DNA from: Brienomyrus brachyistius
Lineage: Eukaryota > Chordata > Actinopteri > Osteoglossiformes > Mormyridae
Assembly (NCBI RefSeq): GCF_023856365.1
Contig: NC_064537.1
Location: 8,506,324 to 8,570,323, forward strand
Reading direction: 5' to 3'
DNA length: 64,000 bases
Of the stretch, positions 1-10,547 are shown in pieces. The position numbers were made by a program, and so were the translations under genes. Within the stretch, counting starts at the first letter, position 1. Each line of letters starts with the position of its first letter. The notes below the pieces were generated by a model, which was not told the DNA's origin, made no database searches, and saw nothing but the letters and a program-made list of their open reading frames with translations.

Positions 1-3000
1 CCGAATCTGACCCCAACATGACCCCAAGCAGTGTTCTGGGTTCCACAGGGACCTCGAGCCTCAATGACAATGAGCACCAGTTACTGAGAGACAATGCAGG
101 TACTAACACGGGCAGCTGTCACCAACAGGCATTGTGGGTACTGACACGGGCAGCTGTCACCAACAGGCATTGTGGGTACTGACACGGGCAGCTGTCACCA
201 ACAGGCATTGTGGGTACTGACACGGGCAGCTGTCACCAACAGGCATTGTGGGTACTGACACGGGCAGCTGTCACCAACAGGCATTGTGGGTACTGACACG
301 GGCAGCTGTCACCAACAGGCATTGTGGGTACTGACACGGGCAGCTGTCACCAACAGGCATTGTGGGTACTGACACGGGCAACTGTCACCAACAGGCATTG
401 TGGGTACTGACACGAGCATGACATTATGGGTACTGACACGGGGACCTGTTACCACGAGACAGTGTGGGTACTGGCACGAGGACCTGTCACCAACAGGCAT
501 TGTGGGTACTGACACGAGCATGACATTATGGGTACTGACACGGGGACCTGTTACCACGAGACAGTGTGGGTACTGACACGAGGATCTGTCACCAATAGAC
601 AGTGTGGGTACTGACACAAGCATGGCGGTATGGGTACTGACACGGGGACCTGTTACCACGAGACAGTGTGGGTACTGACACGAGGACCTGTCACCAACAG
701 ACAGTGTGGGTACTGACACAAGTACTTGTCACCTCATTTCAGGCCCCTAAAAGCCCCTCTCTCCTAAATTTATATTTCAGAATCCAACCCCTCCCTGAAC
801 ACCTTGCTGCCTTCACATGGTGCCTGGCCCTACAGTGCCTCAGACAGCCCCCTCAACAATGCACATAATACAGGTATGCCAGTGAGGCTGTTTTGTCGAA
901 TGGTGTTTTCCGTGCTGGTAGGGAGGAGTGCCGACTCTTCCTCTAATTAGGCTAAGATATTAATGTGACATTTTGTGACGCCCAGAAGTTCAAAATCTGT
1001 ACAAACTTGGCGTATCTTTATGTTTATTAAATTCAGTTAGCAGAGCACACCACATAATACTGTTTTGGAATACTATACTATGGTTTGGTATACTTCAGTG
1101 CGATATGCACTGAGGTAGCAGAGAAGAAAGGAACAGCTCAGTAGCCACGACATATTTTAAACACAGTACAAAGTAAACAGTAAAAAGACATTGGTGAAGT
1201 GGCAGTACTTTTTGCAATTTAAAGTCTGACACATTTGTTAATCGTAAGGATCTGGAATTAATACTGATTACTCACTTTTGGGCGTCATAAAGCACCTTAT
1301 TAATATTTTAGGTATTTAGGTTTACTGGGTGTAAAAAAAACATATCTGTATCGTACTGAAAAGCTGGCATCCAGCGAAATGTTTTGCCTGTTATCTGAAG
1401 CCCAAGTGATTTTTGCGCTTGACTGATATAATATCGATATATCGCTCAGCTCCACTTTGAGCCCTTTATTTGAACAGAGAGCACCATCTAGTGGGGCCAG
1501 AAAATACAGCAAGTGGTTCATGAAGCTTCATTTGGCCATGACTACCTCTGATCGTGATTGTGACGGAGGGCATTCATGTCCCCATGGGCTGCTAATTGGC
1601 CTTTGTTAATCCTGCCACATTTTTCAAGCATTCTCTGTTTGCAAATTGGGTTTATTATGACTTAATTTCATTGCAGGGAAAATATTAAACGAAAATCCTC
1701 CAAGGATACATAATAAGTATGAAAAAAAAAACTAAGGTTTTATGTTTTGCTAACTAGAATGAAAGTGTTCTGCTGCTTTGTCTGGCAAAATATGAGTGCG
1801 TCATCTTTCTAACGAATGTGAGTATTTGTACAATGACCAAACATAAAGGATAGGATTAGTGATGAGCTGTGCTCAGCGCAGCACATGAGAGCCTGTAGTG
1901 TCTAGTTCATGCAGGGAGACTCTCGGCCACTAAAGAGCTTACTGTAAATGGCTTTCGAGTTGTCTCACTTCTTGTCGCTGTTATATTTCACGCTTCTTGT
2001 TATGTTCGACGACATTTTCCTCCTGTTGCACCACTATGGACCTGGGGAAGCAGCTTATAAGCACCGGCAGGCATGAGATGATCTATTTGTTTTCGCAAGA
2101 TAAAGTGATAAACTGACATGAGGGGACCGGGATAATCTGTCACATGTCAGCATAAGCATAGTTACAGTATTGGCTGATAATATCTTCCCCGTGGCTCCAC
2201 GTGGCGCTGAGTTCATTAATTCATTAATTAGTAGTTATCACTTGGTCTTTGGAGAAATCAATATAGTAACACTGCTGTAGTTATACAACCTAGCTGAGTC
2301 TGCGTTCTTTTAATTTTAGGATGAATTGTAATTAAGCAGCCGATAGTGATTTAACTCTCCAGACGATTATGAAGCGGAGTTGTAAGCTCACTGAACAGTG
2401 TTGTCGCTTTCCGAATAGCCCCCTACTAGTGACAGAGGGACATCGATTTTTCACCGTAAAAGATGGCTGTGGTAAATGTTTCTCGCCGTGGGTATCGCGC
2501 TCATTCTCCTGTGAGGTTTTCGTGTTGGATGCTTCACTGAAAGTGCTTTAGTAGGAATCAAGGGATAACGGCGGATAGCCCGTTTACACCGTGACAGCCA
2601 GTGAACGGGCTTCCGTGGCAGTGTTTACTTGTTTTCTTGGCGCAACTTGAATATTTTCCGGTTTAGTTTTGTACGGTCAGTAGAATGCGGTTTCAAGTGT
2701 TAGAAAAGCACAATGGCACACTTAAGGGTCACATGCCTAAACAGGGTTAGTCTCACAGAAAGCTAAGCTGGCTCACGCAGCCCTGCTCTGACTTCGAAAA
2801 ATTTAGATCTGTTTAGTTTCAGTCCTCTCTTATTTGTTCCATGTGTTGTTTTTCATGGATGGTGGGAAAGCGAAAGGGGCACGAGGGCCACTGCAAAAAC
2901 AGTGGAGAAAAGATACTGTTTTGACAGGCTTTGACTTTCTCCAGGGAATTCTAATTGACTTCCTCTTTCCTCAGCAAAGTACACTGAATACAAGCCCAGC

Positions 3001-4857
3001 TGGCCTCCTGATCCGATTGGACACAACAAGCTGTGGAAGGCCAAAGGCAACAGCTCTCAGATGCCCCGCCCTCCCCCTGGTCTGACCCATCAGAAGCAGC
3101 CCTCTGTGTCGCCGTGGGCCGGGGGTACTCCCCGATTGGCCAGGGGTTGGGGAGGGTCTGGTGGCAGCCAAGACACTCGATATGGGCCAGGTACCGTTAC
3201 AAGCACCTCCCTGATGATATTCTTGCAGTTGAGTTGTATTGGTTCTTATCAGAGAAGCATGCAGGGGAGCCATAGATCTGTTCCTGGTCCGAAGCTGTTC
3301 CCACTGAGATCTGAAGGGCTGACGCATGTGTGTGGTTTTTTCCCCTCCCTTAGGCTCCGCCTGGAGCGATTCTGGGACGTCCAGAAGCAGCTGTTGGCTG
3401 TTGCTTAGCAACCTTACTCCACAGGTAAGGGGTTGCTAGTGAATGGGGTTGATGTAATTGGCCCTTTAATTAAGGGCCTTCACTCGGTTCTCGGGTTTTT
3501 TGGTTTATTGTAGTGCCATTGAGAGTCGGCTGATTTAATCTCAAGTTCCAGTGCCACCAAAAACTAAATCAACATTCAGTATCAAACCGTTTCATCAAAA
3601 TTGTTCTCAGAATAGCAGATGTTGGTTAAATGCAGGTCTAAGTCAAGGGTTTCCTTCATTTTACCCCTAAATATATTTTACTTTTGTCCATGAATCAACA
3701 AGGTGAAATTCTTACTAACTCACAGGGTGAATTTTTGCAAATTGCATGTTCAGCGAAGCTCAGTCTTGTGCGTGTTTTGGTTTTTAACAGTTAATTAGTA
3801 GCCTGCAGGGTAGCATCTACAAATTATGTGTTGTCTTTTACTAGAAGTTCAATTAGTGTGTCTATACAAGGCCACAAACTGGACATCATAGGTGATTTTT
3901 CTTTTCTTTAATTTCAGATTTGTTTCTGAATTGACCCTGTCTGATATCTGACTTTTTTTCTCATCAAATTCTTATATATAGATCGACGGCTCCACCCTAC
4001 GCACCATTTGCATGCAGCACGGCCCCCTGCTGACCTTTCACCTTGGCCTGACACAGGGCAGCGCTCTGATTCGCTACAGTTCTCGGCAGGAAGCAGCCAA
4101 GGCCCAGAGTGCATTGCACATGTGAGTCCACTGCCCTGTTGGCCAGCGTCCATTTTCTGTCAGTGATCTGCTGTCATACCTCCTTCTGGAGATGTCTCTC
4201 TCGGTGTTCCAGCTCTTAATGGAAACTCCTGCTGTTTTCTGCAGGTGTGTCTTGGGCAACACCACCATCCTGGCCGAGTTTATGAATGAGGAGGAGGTCG
4301 GTCGGTATTTTGCACATTCCCAAGTGGGTGGGGGCGGGGCCAGCGGTGGAGGCGGGGCTGCCGTGAATGTCCCAGGTGCTGGAGGAGGCCAGGGGCCATC
4401 AGGGACAGGTGCCGTGGGGGGCAGCAGCGGAGGCGGGAGCACCCCGGGAAGCGAGAGGGAGCGGGAAAGGGCGGTGGTGGCGGCAGCCGGAGGAGCAGGA
4501 CCGACTGAAGCAAGCAGCAATGGAGGGGGGAGTGTGGGGACCGTAGGGCCTCCCTGTTCTGGATGGCAAGGATTGGACGGTACAGGCAGCTCTCCGGATC
4601 CCTCCCAGTCCCAAGGAACCAGCCTGGGCCTCTTTGCCCAGTGGAGCAGCAACGGGTCTGGGGGAGCAGGAGGGGTGGTGGGTAGCAGCGTAGGGAGCGT
4701 GGAGCCTGGAAGACAAGGACTATGGGGTGGCATGGCCCCAGGCTATCCCAGCAGTAGCCTCTGGGGGGCACCCCCAGTGGAAGACAGACACCAGATGGGC
4801 AGCCCAGCTGCATTGCTGCCTGGAGACCTTTTGGGAGGAGGAACTGACTCCATATGA
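1..4857 (+). CDS. tnrc6b: TNRC6B (GW182 family) C-terminal part, partial at 5' end
   Basis: This is the C-terminal 409 residues of a GW182 protein, the Argonaute partner that recruits PABP, PAN2-PAN3 and CCR4-NOT to miRNA targets in the cytoplasm. Coding exons: <1-99, 781-873, 2975-3190, 3354-3424, 3982-4121, 4245-4857; all have AG/GT borders and matching phases. The third exon carries the tryptophan-containing stretch [14 protein letters not shown] of the silencing domain. The next exons give the RRM ([19 protein letters not shown], then [11 protein letters not shown], then [12 protein letters not shown]). The protein ends [19 protein letters not shown] then [14 protein letters not shown], which matches TNRC6B better than 6A or 6C; linkage to the other 22q13 genes agrees. 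Odd: about 110 Gly/Ser-rich residues follow the RRM, longer and more repetitive than I recall in mammals. The N-terminal Argonaute-binding GW repeats lie outside the window. Confidence 0.95.
98..733. repeat. Minisatellite: 38-bp unit, then a 102-bp higher-order repeat
   Basis: Copies start with GGGTACTGACAC at 136, 174, 212, 250, 288, 326, 364 and 402, exactly 38 bp apart. The first, diverged copy lies on the splice donor itself (AGGTACTAACAC at 98). From 402 the spacing changes to 26/38/38 and repeats three times (402-503, 504-605, 606-707), a 102-bp higher-order unit. The array fills almost the whole tnrc6b intron between 100 and 780. The apparent ORFs across it are repeat artefacts. Confidence 0.95.
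874..2974. other. tnrc6b intron, no gene seen
   Basis: AT-rich intron of about 2.1 kb. I see no coding exon, tRNA or clear transposon in it. CCATCTAGTGGGGC near 1485-1498 resembles a CTCF core but is unproven. Confidence 0.6.
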
Positions 4858-7394
4858 TGCTGTTTCTCTGTCTCTGTCTCTCTCTCTCTGTCTCTCTCTC
4901 TCTCTCTCTCACACACATACACACACACACACACACAGACAACAGCACTGGCCTGTGCAGGTGCTTACAAGGCAGCACACAAGCCCTCATGCCAAAACAT
5001 CTTATCTCATAAACCTATGCCAATGGTGCAGACACACACACCACACACACACTTAACCTTTGCCCTAAATGAAGACTTCAACATCCAGACTTGAACCGAC
5101 AGAGTCAGTCGGACTCGGACTTGACTGGATAACACTTAAATCCGGAGTGGAACTGAAATGCAGGAATTCATGCAAGCAAAAACAGATTCAAGGAAGTATC
5201 TGCGTTCAACCGCTGTAAAAAAAACACAATGTGCATCACACGGGTGTTCTCCGTGAGTTCTGGACAACCTGCAGCATTGGTGTTGCTGTCACTCCCATAG
5301 AAGGGATCGCACATCTCCCGCACAGGGCAGGCTCATGTTCCACAGACTAACTGTATCTTAACGTATGTTCTGTGTTCAGTTTATTTGGAGCAGTGGAATC
5401 CAGAAATGTCTTGTTCCTCTTCAAAACTGACCTCCAGCTTTATTATTATCGTTGTTATTTTCTTACTAAGTCAAGTTCATTATTATGACTATGATTGTTT
5501 CGGTTTTATTTACCCTTACGAGGAACCGTCTTGTTTTTGTGAGACTGAGAGGATTGTAATGAGGAAACAAGATCGGAGTTTCTTGAGAGACAGGGTATCT
5601 CACGCGAGCAGAGGCCTTTGGGCAGGAGTGGTCCGAGTGCGTTACCTGCTCTGCCAGTGGTCCCTGGCACTAACGCATCTTGATACGTTCTTTTTTTTTT
5701 AAGCATCCTTTTCATTTGTACCATTTGATCTGCAATAATACAAAGTGACTCTTGAAGAAGTGATTGACAGCATTGCACGCGGTCCGATGCCAAATCTGTC
5801 AGACCAAGTTGGGGGGGGGGGGGGGGGGGGTTATGCAAATACCTTAAGTTACAACTGTGTGTTAGTTTTGTTGTTGATGAAGATCCTTTTAAGTTATGGC
5901 GGGCTTTAACACTCCTGTTCAGTTTTTGTTTTCATATTCTACAAAAAAGAGAATTTTTAAAAAGGAACAAATTAATAAAGGTTGAATTAATGGCTCTGGT
6001 TATGTTGCATTAGACGGAAAGAGGATTTGTGTTTACACTTGAAACACTTTGTGGTGAGAGACACCTCCCTGCTTTCATGACAGATGTGTTGGTCACACTG
6101 TTTTCTTTCTTTATATATACACTCACTCGCACACAAACACACCTCTGCCATTTTCATGGACTCTGATTTTCTTTTGCCAGTCTGTCTGACCAGTGCTTTG
6201 TCTTAGTTTCGACGTTGCCATGTGTCGAATTCTTTCTAAAAATCGTTCATTTGCGCAGGAGACCTTTTCGTATGGGGTTGATCGGTTTGAGGTACGAACT
6301 TTGGACGCAGCACGTACACAAATGGCAAGGACCCCATATCACTCCACCCGACAGATTTCCACGCTAAAATCGTCGTCCTTGCAGATGAAGCACTGTACCT
6401 CACAGTCAATGCTCTGGGTCATTGGTTCTTATTACGATGGGTAATGAGTACCCATTGGGTTTAAATCCCGATCTCTTGTTCTCTCGCTTCCAACCGGATC
6501 TGTGAAGTACACAGTGTGCTCAGTCACTTTGAAATATTGTACATTCAGGAGTCTGCTGTGGCCCTCAAGAACTGTTAGGGGCTATGTTCATCAGTGTTCA
6601 GTTTGGGAGGAGGATTCAGTACACTTCTCAGTGCAGTTATCTGGACAAGAGGTAACTGCTGGTAGGAGCTCAGGCTGAGCAAATCGGGCTGAGGCTTCTT
6701 GATTAAGTGAGGTTGCCAGGCTCTAGATTTCTAGAGTTTGTAGCTGGGAACCTATCTGCTGATGTTCAGTTTTTGGTAATGACATTAACATTTTCAACTT
6801 TTTAATTTTTGTCTTTTTTTAAAAAAAAAAAATATATATATATATATATATATGTGTTTGCTTGTCAGGGATTAGTTTACAATTGCATAAATATACACAA
6901 GAAACATACAAAGGTTACTACTGGAGATTCTCAGCGTGTGAGGTTTAAGATTTTTTTTAATCAAACCGAGTGATATTTTTTGTCAATGCTGTGTATAAAT
7001 ATATATGTACAATGTAAACAAAAGGGACATTTTGGGGGGACGGCATGGGAGTGCAGGGCAGACCCCAACCTCCCCATTAAAAATCTTAAATAAACAGCTT
7101 GTTTTCACTCATTATAACGATGTCACTTGTTTTTGAGTCTCACTCGACCAGATTATACATGGATCCATGCCATTCGTCGTGGTGTTCAATGCGCCTGCTT
7201 CGTGGGGATTTATTTTCAAGACTGCGGATTTTGTGGAATTATGCAAAGTTAGGAAGGACTTTTGTAAAATCTCACAATACCTTTCCGCTGCCGCTAATAA
7301 AGGTACTGTGTCCGTTTGAAGTACAAAAGACAGAACATTTTTATGGACTAACAATTATAAACTATAAAGTGTGCTTCAAGCATTAAACAATGGG
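4858..7394 (+). other. tnrc6b: tnrc6b 3' UTR (probable)
   Basis: Non-coding sequence downstream of the tnrc6b stop. A (CT)n tract (4865-4909) and an (AC)n tract (4910-4938) begin only a few bases after the stop. AATAAA signals lie at 5974-5979, 7089-7094 and 7296-7301, so alternative polyadenylation with a maximum UTR near 2.5 kb is plausible. Mammalian TNRC6B mRNAs also have long 3' UTRs. The exact end is inferred. A run of 20 G (5811-5830) and an A/TA tract (6821-6853) lie inside. Confidence 0.6.
4865..4938. repeat. Compound (CT)n(AC)n microsatellite in tnrc6b 3' UTR
   Basis: A pyrimidine CT run with a few TG interruptions passes directly into an AC run. It starts 8 bases after the stop codon, so it would be transcribed as a CU-rich then CA-rich element. 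Confidence 0.9.
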
Positions 7395-9624
7395 GGGGGT
7401 GCATACTATTTAGCTTTCATATTATGTGTTTTTACACATACTGTGCGCACCAAGGTTTCCCAGTAATGGAAAAGTATTGCGACATCTAGCAAAAGTCTTT
7501 TTCTTCTCCATGTCCCTCCCGGGGCTCCGTAGTAGTATATGCCTAGGTGCGGATTGTATGTTTCCCTGAATGCTTTGCTCTTTGCCTTCATGTCCCTACT
7601 TGATCTGCTAGAGCGCATACCAACGGGATACACCAAGACTGGCTTTTCTGCCGCCTGTGGCTTTAAGGCAATCCGGGCCCTTTTGGTTGTCCTAATGACA
7701 TCATTGATGTTGTCAATGCTCCTCAGAGAGTAACAAGAGGGAGATACTGCTTCGGCAGATGTACGTTCACACGGAAGCGGCTCTGGAGACTATAAACATT
7801 GAGTAGAGCGAAAGAAAGAAAACTGGGGCATGAGAGCCGCTAGAATCCGATCCCATCCTTCGCAGCTTACGGCCCAGTCTGTCTGACAACCACCGGTCCA
7901 GCACCGCCGAGAATCCAACTCTAAGAAAAACCCCAATTTCTGGTGCGTAGTTATTTGAGAGGGGGGCGGAAAAAAAGGGGGGAATGAAGGGGTTTCGTCT
8001 GGTTTTTAAGTGCAAACAGAACTAGAATAGAGAACATCGGAGAGTGGGGGGTGCCGACATTGAGGTTAACGGGGGTGCCCAGTACGAGGGTGCGGCTTCG
8101 CTAATAAACGTGAAAATATCGGCAATTGAAGTTAATTCGAATAACAGTCGCCGACTTTTAAGACCAGTGCTTATGAAATAGTTTAAAATGCTGAAGAGCC
8201 AATTATAAGACCTACAAACTACAACCAGTGTAGCTTACTATTGAGATGTACACCGCTAGCTAGCTAACTACCCTTTTGTCCTGGTGTACGCAGTGAGTGT
8301 TTTTAAGATCACCCAGTGGATTGAACTGTTTTTGTAGTAGCTGAAGTGTCACATTTATTGCAGAATATCCGTTTATAACAGAAGCTAGCTGTCCAATAAA
8401 ATCCCATGTTCGTATGTTAGGATGGTGTTTACCAAAGCCAGCTTGCTCGCAAGTTTACCGAATCCATTGCACTTAATTGTTAAGAAATGCAAATTTCACA
8501 CGCTGCTGGCTTGGGAATTACACTGAGCAGCTTGTGTTTATTATTTTTAATCGCACGTTAATTTCGTCCAGTATGTGCGATGCCCCTCAGTTATAACAGC
8601 GACGGTCCTCAGCCGCTGGGAGGTAGACTAAAGTAGGGGCCAATGTGTTGCTGCTGGACAGCTGGGTGGATACTGAGGGGGGCCCAAAGCAGTGTTCTTG
8701 TGTGTAGCCTTTCCTGAACAGTCTAACCAGATTAGGGATATTACGGTTCGTTTTTTGATCTCGAGACGTTCTGGAGACCATCTAGAGCAGCGTGACGTCA
8801 TAATGGAGCCTCCGTGGCCGTGAGTGCGCTGTAGTAGTATTCCGAGGCTCTCTTGCTTTTTGCATGCTCATGGCCAAAGTTATTTAATATTTAGGCCAAT
8901 CGCACATAACAAGGCCAAAAGCTAGCTAGCAAGGCTAGCAGATTGACTAGACTGTGAACGAATCGATAAGTCACTCGATTAGTGCCTTCGATTTCTACAG
9001 GGAAGTCGTTGATCCCCATGTATATTTGCCTCAGTAGTCCCATGTCCAGATCGGTGTGGCAATGACTAGTGTTATTACGCCATATGTCTGTGGGTTCCCG
9101 TGTATGCCTGCCTTAGCTTCCAGTGTTGGATTTGCACGTATATTCACTGTCTACTCAGCTGTTACGTTGGTAAATCTTGGTTCACTCCTGCTGAAATCTG
9201 ATTAACCTGAAACATAGCAACTAACAGCAGTTTAGCAGTTCCATTTTGTGTCAATAAATAATCTGGGGTTATCCAGTACTTATTTAACTTATTTGCTCAG
9301 ATAACAAAATAGATACATCCATATTGTTGACCCTGCTCCCACACAATGCCTCGTTTGTAATGTTACAACAGAACATCGAAATCATTCAGGCTTCCTTTGC
9401 TAGTCTGCCAGCGGAATATTTCTGTCAAGTAGGCCACTTATTTTGCAGAGAGGGTGGGGGGGGGGGGGGGCTACACAAAATAGAGGAACTTCAGACATTA
9501 AACGTAACCGTCTAAGTACTTCTGCAATAATGGGTTTACATGAACTGATGTTACACGGTGCATTAAAACTTGTGACAATCAAACGTAAAAGTATTTTTTA
9601 CCGAAACCGTGACACGATGACTAA

Positions 9625-9662
<38 letters not shown>

Positions 9663-10526
9663 CAGTAATGTCTTAGTTGGTGTTTAACTTTCAGTGAGTT
9701 TTTCCAGAAAACTATTACAGTTTAATCCATTTACAAATGGCCAATTTCGCTACTACTTTGCGGTCGCCCCAGAACGTAATGGGTGGATTTTCTGGACAGC
9801 CTTTCGGACAGATCTGGACTGTATGGTCAAGTGGATATTTTACTAAGCAATTTGCTGAGGGCAGCCATCACAAAGCAGACATCAGTGACTCACTGTGGTG
9901 GCTGGGGATCCCTTTTTCGTGTCAATATGCAAAAGAAAGGATGCTCTGACTTTGCAGATTAGCAGCTAATCGTTGCAAATTATAAAGGGATTCGTGTTTA
10001 ACACCCATGGGCAGCAAAGCTTTATTCAGTTTTGTTCAACCTAGTTCATTGACTTATTTACATCGGTGCTACTTACCTTTTATAGCTAGACGTTTTTGTG
10101 GATAAATCTGCCTTTCCTTCTTAAGTTAAAGCTAATAAGTTAGTGATAAGATATACTGGTATGGTGGCAGCATTTGTGGGAGCACTCCTATATACTGGGG
10201 TCAAGCTCATTGGAGCAGTTTACAGCCCTTTTAACAACTGTTGGTTATCCAGCTGAACTGAAATTTGTACCCTCTGCCATTTCAGATTTGATTACTTCCT
10301 GTGTTTTTCACTTTTCCTCCATTACCCTCATTACTTTCCTGTCATCGTTACCCCCCCTCCCCCCGTTTGTCTATATTTATTTTTTTCCGTTTTGGGGCAG
10401 AGAGCTGAGTCGCAGTGGGGGTTAGGATGGGGTCGTCCCTGTAATGTATACCCGCCATCGATCGACTGTTTGCCCTTCCCTTACCTTGTGGGTTTGTGGC
10501 TCTGTGTCCCGGCCCCCCCACCCCAG
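7395..10526. other. tnrc6b-csnk1e interval and csnk1e upstream region
   Basis: No coding exon recognised. It should contain the csnk1e promoter and a 5' non-coding exon, because the csnk1e start codon sits 21 bases after a good acceptor (CCCCACCCCAG ending at 10526). The best candidate is around 8790-8820, where a perfect CRE is followed by a donor-like GTGAGT at 8820; this is a guess. A poly-G run (9456-9470) and an (AC)n tract (about 9627-9661) are present. Confidence 0.5.
8793..8800. promoter_or_regulatory. Perfect palindromic CRE (TGACGTCA), candidate csnk1e promoter element
   Basis: TGACGTCA is the full CREB/ATF site. It lies 1.75 kb upstream of the csnk1e start codon in a CpG-containing stretch. 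Its role is inferred from motif and position only. Confidence 0.35.
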
Positions 10527-10547
10527 GGTGCTGCTCAGACCCACACC

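Noticed and set aside
309..719. 136-codon minus-strand ORF with repeated SVPT / CQYPH words
   Set aside because: It is the translation of the tnrc6b intron minisatellite; the repeats come from the DNA array.
4074..4990. Long minus-strand ORFs (219 and 236 codons), proline-rich
   Set aside because: They are antisense to the Gly/Ser-rich last coding exon of tnrc6b; GC-rich codons leave few stops on the other strand.
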